Positions 28,186 to 38,013 of a DNA stretch of 63,375 nucleotides are shown piece by piece. A program made the translations under genes and the position numbers. Position 1 is the stretch's first letter, and each line of letters starts with the position of its first letter. Location: NCBI RefSeq assembly GCF_001310975.1, contig NZ_BAZY01000010.1, positions 1 to 63,375 of the forward strand, given 5' to 3'. This DNA is from Thermoanaerobacter thermocopriae JCM 7501. GTDB taxonomy: Bacteria; Bacillota; Thermoanaerobacteria; Thermoanaerobacterales; Thermoanaerobacteraceae. The notes beneath the pieces were generated by a model. That model saw nothing but the letters and a program-made list of their open reading frames with translations. It searched no databases and was not told the origin of the DNA.

Positions 28186-29145
28186 TTAATATGGTTCTGT
28201 TACTATTCCTAAAACTGCTCCTGTGATAATTGAATTAGAAGATAGTTTTTGCAAAGATTCGGGGGGGCCCACTACGACGACGCCGTAGTATTTTATCCCG
28301 TTTTCCTTTAAGAAATTCACTGTCCTTTTTAGATTAGTTGAAAAATAACTTTGTACATTGCTAAGTCGTTCCAGTTCTTTTAAAAATTCTTTTTTGCCAT
28401 TAGGGCTATTAACATATGGGTTTCCAACCAATCTTTCTGCAAGATAGCTTCTTTGCTTATAATCTTTTTCTTCATAAACTAAAACGGCACCCCACATTAG
28501 CTTTAAATCCTCAGGTATAATAGTTTTAATTTCGCTGTGGGTTAAAGGTCTGTCAAAAGATAAAGCCATTTCAACGAGATTATCGTTAGGTATATTTTTT
28601 AGTACATCAAACTCTCTTATAACTTTATCGTATTTTACTGCGGGATTGTAAAATTTTAATTTTGGCACGGCATAAGGAGCAAGGTATTCTTTTGTACCTT
28701 CTGGTATGACAGTGGAGATTTCGGAATAGGGGATTATGTGGTCAGTTTCGATAACACAAAAAGATTTGTCTCCTTTAAATTGCTCTCCTCCCCAGATATC
28801 AAAATCAACTGTGACTATTCCGGCAGGATAAGGCTTATTTCCTATTAACCTTAAAAGATAATATTCTTTTTGCCGCCCGAATAGCCTGACATTATAACTT
28901 TCTCCTGAAATTGCGAAGGTATTAGGTTCTGTAAATTTAACAATATCCGGATAAAAGCTGTCTATGCGGTTTTCTTGATTCTGCAGCATCATTTCGGGAA
29001 TTATGGTGGTTAATACAAAAACACCTATGGCGATAATTAAAGAAATTATTATTATGCGAAGTATGCTTTTAAAACGAGCTTTGCGCAAAAAAGCTTTTTC
29101 GTCAAAAGGTATATCGCTTATTGGCTTATTTAAATCTGATCCCAT
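28186..29145 (-). CDS. Membrane-anchored anti-sigma factor-like protein
   Basis: A 319-residue protein: a short cytoplasmic N-terminus (FDEKAFLRKARFKSILRI), one transmembrane helix (about residues 31-50) and a large extracytoplasmic part with MALSFDRPLTHSEIKTIIPE and YYGVVVVGPPESLQKL. The layout fits the Sigma_reg_N/Sigma_reg_C family encoded next to ECF sigma factors. It begins immediately after the sigma gene on the same strand, so it is co-expressed and probably antagonises that sigma. Confidence 0.75.
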   Translation of the reverse strand: MGSDLNKPISDIPFDEKAFLRKARFKSILRIIIISLIIAIGVFVLTTIIPEMMLQNQENRIDSFYPDIVKFTEPNTFAISGESYNVRLFGRQKEYYLLRLIGNKPYPAGIVTVDFDIWGGEQFKGDKSFCVIETDHIIPYSEISTVIPEGTKEYLAPYAVPKLKFYNPAVKYDKVIREFDVLKNIPNDNLVEMALSFDRPLTHSEIKTIIPEDLKLMWGAVLVYEEKDYKQRSYLAERLVGNPYVNSPNGKKEFLKELERLSNVQSYFSTNLKRTVNFLKENGIKYYGVVVVGPPESLQKLSSNSIITGAVLGIVTEPY

Positions 29146-29610
29146 TTAACTTTTCTCCTCCTCTTTTAAATATTCTTTTAATTTTTTTCTTAGTCTCCAT
29201 ACCATTGTCTTTACTGTATTGGAATTGGTTTTTAAGTAAGAGGAAATTTCTTCATTTGACATTTCTAATATGAATTTAAGGTAAAAGAGCTTTTGCTCAT
29301 TGAGAGTAAGCCTATTAACTGCTTTTTTTATTACTTCTTTATTTTCAATCTGTTGAAACTCTGAAAAGGTACTTTGAGGAAAGACATCTATAATAGAAAC
29401 TGTCATATCTTTTTTGGTTTTGCGCAGATAATCAGTGTATTTGTTTCGCGCCGCAGTCAAAACATAAGCTTTTAATTTTCCCTCTTGAATGCCGTCTAAA
29501 TTTAAGTATGTGGAAAGCAGAGCTTCTTGGGCTATGTCTTCAGCATCAGCCTGTGGTACACCCAAGTTAAGTAAATAATAGAATGCAGCTTTGTACAAAT
29601 CCTGCCACAT
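29146..29610 (-). CDS. ECF-type RNA polymerase sigma factor
   Basis: About 154 residues: a region 2 with QADAEDIAQEALLSTYLNL and LKAYVLTAARNKYTDYLRK, and a region 4 with LTLNEQKLFYLKFILEMSNE, ISSYLKTNSNTVKTMVWRLR. ATG 29610 follows AGGAGGAGGGG; an in-frame ATG 27 bases upstream is less likely. Paired with the anti-sigma gene downstream. No known regulon can be read from the window. The 258 bases upstream hold no recognised gene. Confidence 0.85.
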   Translation of the reverse strand: MWQDLYKAAFYYLLNLGVPQADAEDIAQEALLSTYLNLDGIQEGKLKAYVLTAARNKYTDYLRKTKKDMTVSIIDVFPQSTFSEFQQIENKEVIKKAVNRLTLNEQKLFYLKFILEMSNEEISSYLKTNSNTVKTMVWRLRKKLKEYLKEEEKS

Positions 29611-29868
29611 TAACCCCTCCTCCTTATAGCTTTTCATTAATAAAGACGGTTTGGGGATGAAAAAGTAAACAAATTAAAAATATGCAAAAGTTCATTGTTA
29701 TTTCGATTATAACTCAAAAGAGTTTGTTCTAAAGCTTTTTTTAAAAAGGCAGGAAGGATTTCATACTTTTATAGAGAATATAAATCTATTATCGGCATTT
29801 TTTAAACTGGCATACCAATTTTAGGTTAGCTTTGTAATTCTGGATTAAAAAAAGGAGAGTGTATAAGC

Positions 29869-30144
29869 ATGAAAGAATGCCAGAAACTTATAACAGAGAG
29901 AAGGTCTATTATATTTTTTGACCCTACAAAAGAAATATCTGATGACTTTATAAAAGAAGTCCTTGAGGTAGCTGCTACAGCGCCTATGGATGGTTTTAGT
30001 GAAGAAAAGATGAAAGAGTTTTTAGGTATAGATGTAGAAAAAATGGTGCCGATGATAGTAGCGATAGGTTACAAAGCCCCGGAGAAAAATTTGCTTCCAA
30101 GAGCTTATAGATTTAAATTTGACGAATTTGGAGAGATAATCTAA
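29869..30144 (+). pseudogene. Nitroreductase family protein with an internal in-frame deletion
   Basis: The first ~40 residues (LITERRSIIFFDPTKEISDD, EVLEVAATAP) are a nitroreductase N-terminus. The rest (MDGFSEEKMKEFLGI, PMIVAIGYKAPEKN) is its C-terminus. The FMN-binding middle, about 80-100 residues, is missing, with the junction at ATAP|MDGF. At 91 residues it cannot fold as a normal nitroreductase. The deletion keeps frame, so an ORF survives. The TauE gene overlaps its stop. Confidence 0.7.
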
Positions 30145-30898
30145 TGAGTAATTACGTAATAATTTTAGTGGCTTCTATTTTAGCAGGAGCCACTAATGCT
30201 ATAGCAGGAGGTGGCACTTTAATAACCTTTCCTGCCTTGTATGGGTTGGTGTAAATCCTCTATCTGCCAATATAACAAATACAGTTGCTCTGTGGACTGG
30301 TTCTGTCACAGGTGCATGGGGCTTTAAAGAAAGACTCGTTAAGACAAAGCATCTTTTGAAGATTTTAATATTTCCCTCGTTATTTGGAGGTATCTTAGGA
30401 GCATATCTTCTTATGATAACTCCTTACAAGGTTTTTAATTTTGTCGTACCTTTTTTGGTTTTATTTGCGACCATAATTTTAGCATTAAATGACAGAAGAA
30501 ATAAATTTAATCTAAAGGAAGGAGAAGATATAAAGAAAAAATCACTAGTATTTGTTTTTATACTTCAATTTCTTACTTCTCTTTATGGAGGATATTTTGC
30601 AGCAGGAATTGGCATTTTAATGCTGGCAACGTTGGGAATAGCAGGTATTACTGACATACACACGGCAAATGGTATAAAAAATGTTCTTTCACTTTTTATA
30701 AATATCACCTCCGGTTTAGTTTTACTTTTTAGTGGAAAAGTAGAATGGCCTTTTGCTATTATTCTCATGATAGGATTTGCTTTAGGAGGATATTTGGGAG
30801 CTAAGATATCGCAAAAGTTTGATAGCAAAAAAGTAAAAAGCTTTGTAATTTTATGGGGAATTATATTGGCAATAGTGTTTTGGATTAGAGGAGTATAG
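30144..30898 (+). CDS. TauE/SafE family permease (frameshifted)
   Basis: About 251 residues with roughly eight hydrophobic segments. The N-terminus contains the family glycine-rich block ILAGATNAIAGGGTLITFPA, and the second half repeats it (GGYFAAGIGILMLATLGIAG). One T is missing near 30239 (restoring LLWVGVNPLSANITNTVALW). The family exports sulfite or organosulfonates, or carries other anions. Its stop/start overlap with the nitroreductase remnant implies one transcript. Confidence 0.85.
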
Positions 30899-31025
30899 GA
30901 TTATGGAGGAGCAAGGTAATTTCTTCTTGCAAAAAACATTTTGATTTGCTACTTCTTTCTAATAAAAGTTTTGTGATAGGGATATATAGGGTGGACAATT
31001 AATTACTTGTTGAAAGGAGGAAAAT

Positions 31026-31394
31026 ATGTTAAAAGGGTTTAAAGAATTCATTATGCGTGGAAATGTTTTGGATTTAGCAGTAGCTGTAATAATAGGTGCA
31101 GCTTTTAACAAAGTAGTAAATTCATTAGTTGTGGATGTTTTAACTCCACTGATTGGAGCAATATTTGGAGCTCCTGATTTTTCTGCCCTTAAATTAGGAC
31201 CAATAGCCATAGGCAATTTCCTTAATGCTGTTGTTAACTTTATTATCGTATCTGCAGCCATATATTTTTTCATAGTAGCTCCTATGAATGCTATTAGACA
31301 GCGAAAAGCAAAAGAAAAAGAACAAACACCACCTGAACCATCAGAGGAAGTAAAACTTTTAAGAGAAATATTAGAGGTATTAAAGGAAAAGTAA
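31026..31394 (+). CDS. mscL: Large-conductance mechanosensitive channel MscL
   Basis: A 122-residue homopentameric channel: MLKGFKEFIMRGNVLDLAVA then VIIGAAFNKVVNSLVVDVLT (TM1), VNFIIVSAAIYFFIVAPMNA (TM2) and a charged C-terminal helix with EEVKLLREILEVLK. AAAGGAGG precedes the ATG. Confidence 0.95.
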   Translation: MLKGFKEFIMRGNVLDLAVAVIIGAAFNKVVNSLVVDVLTPLIGAIFGAPDFSALKLGPIAIGNFLNAVVNFIIVSAAIYFFIVAPMNAIRQRKAKEKEQTPPEPSEEVKLLREILEVLKEK

Positions 31395-31412
31395 GGTAAT
31401 ATTGATTAATAT

Positions 31413-31467
31413 AAATTTGTCGTCGACCTAAGATAATGCAAAAAATGTTGAGGATCGACGACAAATT
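31413..31467. repeat. Long hairpin between mscL and the IS110 remnant
   Basis: AATTTGTCGTCGACCT (31414-31429) pairs with AGGaTCGACGACAAATT (31451-31467), one bulge, 21-base loop, followed by ATTTTTT. It can serve as the mscL terminator, and it marks exactly where the transposase similarity ends. Confidence 0.7.
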
Positions 31468-32093
31468 ATTTTTTCAATTTTAGAAAATAGTACTTCGTCT
31501 AATTTTGCTATTTCTTCATCAAGGTAATCAATATGTCTAAGCTGTATTTCCAGAAGCATTCTTTGGTGATGATTGATCAAGCCTTTTAAAGCGCGTTTTA
31601 GTTCATCCATTTTATTTTTTAGCTTGCCTTGAGAAAGCTCAGCCAGGGTTTCGGGATTTTCTTCACCATTTATAATAGCCTCAAGTATAGAACGACTGGA
31701 TGCCCCGTTGATATCAGAGACTACCGAAGACAGTTTGATATTAGCTCCTTCTAAAACCTTTTGTATGCGATTAAGTTCTCTTGATTTTTCTTCAATGAGG
31801 CTTTTTCTATAGCGGACAAGTTCGCGAAGCTCTCTTTGTTCTCTGTCTGGGACAAAGCTGCCTTGCAAGAGGCCATGTTGCAAAAGACTTGCTATCCACT
31901 CAGCATCTTTTACATCAGTTTTTCTGCCGGGAACATTTTTAATATGCTTAGCATTGACGAGTAGAATTTTAATATCCTCAAGCTCCAGCAGGTTGTAGAT
32001 AGGTTTCCAGTAAGAACCGGTACTTTCCATAGCAACAACATTACAACCTTTGCTTTTAAAAAATTCTTTTAATGCAATAAGGTCATCGGTCAT
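31428..32093 (-). mobile_element. IS110 family transposase remnant, truncated at both ends
   Basis: About 221 residues of an IS110-type transposase. AMESTGSYWKPIYNLL and VNAKHIKNVPGRKTDVKDAE are the family's DEDD-type (RuvC-like) catalytic blocks, followed by ELRELVRYRKSLIEEKSREL and the coiled region. The first DED residue region upstream and the entire C-terminal Tnp20 domain with the Ser nucleophile are missing: similarity stops at DEVLFSKIEK, just inside the hairpin. It lies at the left border of the defence island and is not active. Confidence 0.85.
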
Positions 32094-32117
32094 AGTTGAA
32101 AAAGTGCGGATTTTGAG

Positions 32118-32171
32118 AAAAATGTCGCTGATTAATCCAGAGATGTACCTCTGACAATCAGCGACATTTTT
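32118..32171. repeat. Perfect 16-bp inverted repeat right of the IS110 remnant
   Basis: AAAAATGTCGCTGATT (32118-32133) and AATCAGCGACATTTTT (32156-32171) are perfect complements, with a nested CAGAG/CTCTG stem in the loop and T runs after it. It lies between the transposase remnant and the CRISPR operon. Confidence 0.8.
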
Positions 32172-32339
32172 GTTTTTTAAGATACAAATTTTTAGCAGGA
32201 TTTTGAAAAGTTATGTAGAATATTGTTATATGAGAAAAATTTGGCCAGTGTTTTTTATGGAGGTTAGGACTATCATGTTTTAATGATTTTTTTCTTGACT
32301 TATTATATAATTAAAATCTATTACAAAGGGGTTTTCCAT

Positions 32340-33356
32340 ATGAATAAGAAGGAAGTTACTGTTCATTTAGAAACAATAACTCCATTATGGACAGGAGATG
32401 CTTGGCAGGAAAATAGTAATGTTAGACCTTCTTCTTTAATGGGAAGTTTAAGGTTTTGGTTTTCAGTATATTGGAAAGCTGTTAAAAATGGAAATAATGA
32501 GAAATTAAATAACAATAATGTAGTTGCAGATAATTTAGGAGAACTTGAAAATCCTAAAGAAGAACGTACATTGAAGCAAATTTTCTTAAAACGTTTGTTG
32601 AGAGAAGGAGATAATAAAAGTTTTGATAATATATTAGATGAATCACTTGAAGATTTAGGGTTATCTGTACCCTCTCGTCTATTTGGATGTACAGGATGGA
32701 AAAGCAGGGTAGATATAGAAATAAGCTCTTTTATAAAACAAGAATTAAATTTTAGAGAAATAGATTTTAATTTTCCATTTAAAGAGAATGGCATTAACAC
32801 CGAACATTGGATTAAAAGTGTACTTTTTCAAAGAAAAGATTCCAAAATTGTTTTACATAAAGATGTAAAATTATTGCTTAAGACAACAGAATATTGGTGG
32901 GATAATTATTTATCAGGTTTTTTTAATTTTTATAAAGATAAAATAATTTTTGTTGGAGGGAAACTTTCTTTTGGATTTGGATTGGTAAATATTAGAGTTG
33001 AAGGAGAACAAAACGATAAAGAAGCTAATATAAAGGGCATTAAATACAATGATATAATGCGAATACATAAAATTGAAAAAATCAAATATGACAATCGAAA
33101 AAAAGTGTTAGGATATAATTTTAAATATTTTTTGAGAAGAGAAGAAGAAATGCGTTACAGAAAAAGAAACTTTGGGGAGCAAGGCGCTGCTTCAAGTATT
33201 TATGTTTCAAATTTGATAGAGAATGATGATTATCATGTATATTTAATAAATTTCAATAATCCATTTGATAACAAAAAAGTACCGGATAAAATATTCAGCA
33301 AGTATCAAAAATTATTATTTAATCATCTAAAAAGTAGAGGTGATAGGAATGGCTAA
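32340..33356 (+). CDS. Type III CRISPR RAMP protein Cmr1-like (Cas7 group)
   Basis: 338 residues. The N-terminus EVTVHLETITPLWTGDA followed by RPSSLMGSLRFWFSVYWKAV is the Cmr1 signature (RAMP strand plus 'G-S-L-R-W/F-W/F'), and SRLFGCTGWKSRV and a glycine-rich GGKLSFGFGLVNI follow. Cmr1 sits at the 3' end of the crRNA in Cmr complexes. ATG 32340 is eight bases from AAAGGGG. First gene of the effector operon; overlaps the next by eight bases. Its base composition is more AT-rich than the neighbouring trp region. Confidence 0.85.
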   Translation: MNKKEVTVHLETITPLWTGDAWQENSNVRPSSLMGSLRFWFSVYWKAVKNGNNEKLNNNNVVADNLGELENPKEERTLKQIFLKRLLREGDNKSFDNILDESLEDLGLSVPSRLFGCTGWKSRVDIEISSFIKQELNFREIDFNFPFKENGINTEHWIKSVLFQRKDSKIVLHKDVKLLLKTTEYWWDNYLSGFFNFYKDKIIFVGGKLSFGFGLVNIRVEGEQNDKEANIKGIKYNDIMRIHKIEKIKYDNRKKVLGYNFKYFLRREEEMRYRKRNFGEQGAASSIYVSNLIENDDYHVYLINFNNPFDNKKVPDKIFSKYQKLLFNHLKSRGDRNG

Positions 33357-34662
33357 GTATGATGCTTTGATAGAAATAAATATTGATGAAGTGAAAAGTT
33401 TAAGTCATTATGTATCATATTGTAAGTTTTATTTTAAGCCCAAAAGTGAAGAAAAAATAGAAAATTACCTGTTTGAAAATAAAGAAAACAATGAGTTGAA
33501 AGAGACGGATAAAGTTAATATCGATAAATTAAAAAAAGATTTCCCATTTATTTCATCTAATAAAGCCTATAAAAAGGATGATTTTTTTAAATTTTTAAAG
33601 AAAAATAAATCTAATGAGACAACAAAAGATTTTCTGGTAACTTGGTTAAAAGAAGAAATTATGAAAGAAAATAAAGATTTTGTTTTTGAAAATGACCAAC
33701 AATTGAAAAATGTCAATTTTATATCAGGGATTTTAACTTTGAATACAATTAATGAGTATATAAAAAAACTTCCGCCTTATTCATTTATCATTCAGGCAAG
33801 ATTCAAGCTAAAACAGCCATACTTCTCAAAAGATGATGATGAATTTTATATTATTTCAAATCCAATATTAAAGGAAAAAGTTTTTAAAGTTCCTATGGTA
33901 CGTGGAAGCGGATGGAAGGGGGCTTTAGCAGGGGCATTTAAAGAATTAATTAATGAAAAAGACAACTTTAATGAAAAAAATAACCTTAATGAAAAGAAAG
34001 AAGTTATTGACAGTTACTTACGAATATTTGGTGCAGGATCTGAAAGTATAAAAACAATAGAAAATTATTTAAAGGAGAAAACCAATAATTTAAATGACTT
34101 TAAAGAAAAACTCTTAGAATTTATATTATTTGAACTTGGAATGAAAGTTGACAAAAATCTCATAGATGAAGTTAATAACCAAGATTCATATGAAACACTT
34201 AAAGAAATTCTTTACGAGAAAATTTCTGAGAAATTTCAAAAAGATAATAAAAATTTACCAATAGCATTTCAAACACATAAAGGAAGAGCCATATTTCATC
34301 CTACATATTTTGACAGACTTTCTTTAGAAGTAATAAATCCCCATGACAGAAGAAAAAGAGCAGGGATTCAACCGATTTATTATGAAGTGGTTCCAGAAGG
34401 TACAGAAGGGATTTTGCAGATTATATATATTCCTTTTGATGGGATATTAAAAGAAAATAAAGAATTAAAAAAGGAAGCTGAAAAAGATTTAGAAAATCTT
34501 TTATCGGCAATTGAAAAAGTATCACAGAATGGAATAGGAGCGAAAACAAAACTTGGATGGGGAACTTTTGAATTATGCGAAGTTAAGTATTATTTTACTA
34601 ACAAAGATTTAAATATAAGTGATGGACTGAAAGAAAAAGGGTGGTTAAAATGGGAGAATTGA
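33349..34662 (+). CDS. Type III CRISPR RAMP superfamily protein, Cmr6-like
   Basis: About 437 residues. After an unrecognised ~125-residue N-terminal part, RAMP features appear: IIQARFKLKQPYFSKDDDEF, VPMVRGSGWKGALAGAF (the 'G-S-x-x-K-G' block), FQTHKGRAIFHPTYFDRLSL, and the C-terminal glycine-rich loop NGIGAKTKLGWGTFEL. It is larger than standard Cmr6. Position between cmr1 and csx11 fits Csx11-type operons. Assignment to Cmr6 is inference; Cas7-group membership is firmer. Confidence 0.7.
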   Translation: MAKYDALIEINIDEVKSLSHYVSYCKFYFKPKSEEKIENYLFENKENNELKETDKVNIDKLKKDFPFISSNKAYKKDDFFKFLKKNKSNETTKDFLVTWLKEEIMKENKDFVFENDQQLKNVNFISGILTLNTINEYIKKLPPYSFIIQARFKLKQPYFSKDDDEFYIISNPILKEKVFKVPMVRGSGWKGALAGAFKELINEKDNFNEKNNLNEKKEVIDSYLRIFGAGSESIKTIENYLKEKTNNLNDFKEKLLEFILFELGMKVDKNLIDEVNNQDSYETLKEILYEKISEKFQKDNKNLPIAFQTHKGRAIFHPTYFDRLSLEVINPHDRRKRAGIQPIYYEVVPEGTEGILQIIYIPFDGILKENKELKKEAEKDLENLLSAIEKVSQNGIGAKTKLGWGTFELCEVKYYFTNKDLNISDGLKEKGWLKWEN

Positions 34663-37600
34663 ATTTAGAAAATTTAAAGAAATATAAGGATGAGATTTTA
34701 AAAGCTGAAATAGGTGCATTGCTATTTAATTTAGGTAAAACACATATTGGATTTTGGCACGAGAAAAATGGTCAAAATTATTGGAATATAAATTTTGGCA
34801 TAAATGATGAAGAAAAATTTAAAATTGATTTCAAATCCAATTTTGGTTATTTACCATTTAGTAGTTATAAAGATTATCATAAGATAGCAAATGAAATCAA
34901 TAAAACTCCTTTTGAATATGAGACTGAAAAAAGTAATTTAAAAGATTTTATATTTAATCACAAAGTAAGCTTTCCTTTTGAAAAAGAATTTGATTGGATA
35001 ATCTTTTTTAAAGGGGATGCATTAAAGGAAAATGAAGATGGTGAAGATTTTATTAAGAAAATTTTCTTTCGCGGTTGTGAAAATATAAATTCTGGTATAG
35101 ATAAAGGCTCTCCAAAAGAACAGTTAAAGGGTAATTTATGGATTTCAAATGCTTTTGGTTCTTTTAAGAAAAATGTAGAATTGCAGGATTTTGATGATGC
35201 AAGGATTTGCTTTTACAATAAATTTCATAACTTCTTATCCAGTAATAATTATTATGTAAATCCTAATTGGCAAGAAATAAGAAGATTTGTTTTTACTGAG
35301 GTTAAGAATTGGTATTCAAAGCTTTTAAGTGATTCGCGTTTTCCGGTAAATGATGTTACTCTCTGGGATCAGGCATATATGACAGCTACTATGTTTAAGG
35401 CAGTATTAGCTCAATTGTGTATGAATTCATCTAATCTAGAAAAATATATGGATAATCCATCTTCTATTAAGTGGTGTATTCTTGGTATACAATATGATAA
35501 GCTTGCTCTTGCAGAAAAAGGTTATAAGCCTCAACAAATACAATGGTATAGAGAAGTATCGAATGAGGTTGATGATGAAATTAAAAAGCTTTTAGAGTAT
35601 GATTACCCTATTGGTAATGAAATATATCGTGATGAGACAGGAATTTATTTTTGGTGGGTGAAGACTTAGGGGAAGACCTAAAGGATGATAGTAATTTAGC
35701 CAAGTTAAAGAGTGATTTAGAAGAGATAAATGATAAAATTACAGATATTTTTAAAGAAAAAACTTTTGATGAACTTTACCCTGCAATCTTTTTGACTAAA
35801 CCATCAAGGGGGCTTATGAATTTACCTTACCTTCTTGAAGAGGCTAAAGAAAATTTTTTAAAAGCAGACTGGAGTAAGAAACAAACTGATATATGCATAG
35901 AAAAATCCGAAAGTGGAAAGGCAATTGGTATATGTCACGTTTGTGGGCAAAGATTGGTTTTCAAATCAGATAGAAGAAATGATGATAAAAATATTTGTGA
36001 TGTTTGTTTTGAAGAGAAAACAAGAGGTAGAATTGATAAATGGCTTGAAGATACGAGTAAAGAAACTATTTGGATGGATGAATTGAAGGATACAAAGGAT
36101 AGAGTTGCATTGGTGACAATGAAGTTTGAGCTTCATGACTGGTTAAATGGGGATATGTTAAATAGTATGCTGTTGAGAGAAGAAAATTACATTGATAAAC
36201 TTGAATTAACAGTAAACACATTAAATGTAATAAAGACATTATATATTGAAAATGCTTTTCTATTAGATAGATATAAAGATGAAAAAGGTAATTTAAATGA
36301 GCAATTTTTATTAAAAATTGAAGATATCATTTCTCCTGTTAGCGATTCAACTTTACTTAGAAAATACGGAAAGTTAGAATTAAAAATTGAAAATTCTGGT
36401 TTGAAATTGGTTGACAGAAAAAATAACGAACAATCATTAAAAACTTTATTAAATAATGAGCCTTTCAAAAATTTTATAAAAATTTTTGATTTTAAACTTT
36501 TTAATCTTTTAGCAAAAGATGCATATGATGGTTGTAAAAAAAACAATGAAGACATCAATGATTTTTTCAGGCAGATTTTCTTCGGCTCTGTAGTTGGAAC
36601 AAAGTGGGAACTTCTTATTGAATCAAATTGTTTAAATGGCAAGATAAAATGGAAAGAACAAATTATTGATTGGGTGAACCTTAAGGATACTGAATTAAAA
36701 TTCCTATCATTCATCCTACTTCAATTTCTCCTTCGGGAAAATCCTTCTCCAGCGAGGTTGAGAAGAATATGGGAAAGTACTCAGGAGTTTTTTGAAGATA
36801 TAAAGAAGAATATATGTGCTTATGCGGATATTCCAGATAAGAGGAGGAAAAGGTATTTTTGGGAAGATATAAAAATTAACGGCAAAGATGAATATATCCC
36901 AGATGGTGAGTATTATGATGGAGAAGCAGTTTTTTGGGCTAACAAAGGCAAAGTTTATTTGATATCTTATATTAAGGATTTGACAAGTGATCCAAAATTT
37001 AATTTAAAAAGATATGAGGATAAGAAAGATATAGGTGTGTCACTTAATTTAAGCGTAGCAAAAACAGAAGATTACCAGCCATATATCTCAATTATAGATC
37101 CTACCCCAATTAGCTGGCAGTTTATTATACCTGCTGAGTACGTGCCAAATTTGATTGATAATGTTATGAAAAAATATAATGAAAACTTTAAATTTGTTTA
37201 TGGAAAACTACCACTCCATATAGGAGTAGTGGTACAAGATTATAAAAAGCCATTGTATGTAGGCATAAAAGCTTTAAGAAAAATTAGGAGGGATGTTGAG
37301 GCAATAGAAAAACTATCAATAGAAGAAAAACCATCTAAAGTCAGAGAGATATTAAAATGCCAAAAGATTGAGGAATCGCTAAATAATACTCATAAATACT
37401 ATTCTTTATATTGGGGTAATCCTGCTAGGGTTATAAATTTTATATTAAACCCGAAGATGGGAAAATGCACTGGATAATAAGTATTGATGAAATTGGTGAA
37501 GATGAAGAAATCAATATAATACCTAATACTTTTGATTTTGAATTTTTAGACACAAATACAAGAAGAAATGATATTTATTATGACGAAAACAATAAATGGA

Positions 37601-38010
37601 AAAGAGCAATAAAACTTAAAAGCTCACGACCTTATAACTTAGACAATTGGGAAAAGTTTAAAAAATTTAAGGAACTATTTAGTAAAGAAAATAACAATGC
37701 AAGAAGTACAAAACTTCAAAAATTAATTTCTGTAATTTATTATAATTGGGAAGCCATAGCCAATGAAGAATCTAAAATAGATGGTAATGTAGAAGGGATA
37801 AAAGCTTTTCTTGCTTCAAGCTTTATAAATATTCTTGACCTAAAAAAAGATATAAGGCTTGCAGATGGAATAAAAGATCTATTTGACATAGATAAATCTA
37901 GAGAAAATGATAAGCTCCATGCGGTACTAAAAGAAAAGATGACCTTGGATAATGTACAGCTTTTCTTGGATATGTTTGAATTCTGGCATAAAACTTTGAA
38001 GGAGGTATAA
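34650..38010 (+). CDS. csx11: Csx11-type Cas10-like large subunit (two frameshifts)
   Basis: Restoring one T near 35652 (GIYFLVGEDLGEDL) and one C near 37451 (NPEDGKMHWIISIDE) joins three segments into about 1120 residues, the size of Csx11. The HD-like start reads ALLFNLGKTHIGFW (residues 23-36), with Asn-Leu where active Cas10 has His-Asp. The TLWDQAYMTATMFKAVLAQL block matches the second HD-domain helix but lacks its His. A zinc ribbon ICHVCG...ICDVCF is at about residue 430. The position of the GGDD cyclase motif is replaced by SWQFIIPAEYV. It is probably a non-catalytic scaffold, as reported for III-C large subunits. Confidence 0.8.
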
Positions 38011-38013
38011 AGA

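Noticed and set aside
37465-38010. A separate 181-residue CRISPR protein after csx11
   Set aside because: One missing C near 37451 joins it in frame to the large subunit (NPEDGKMHWI), giving the expected Csx11 length. It is the C-terminus, not a new gene.
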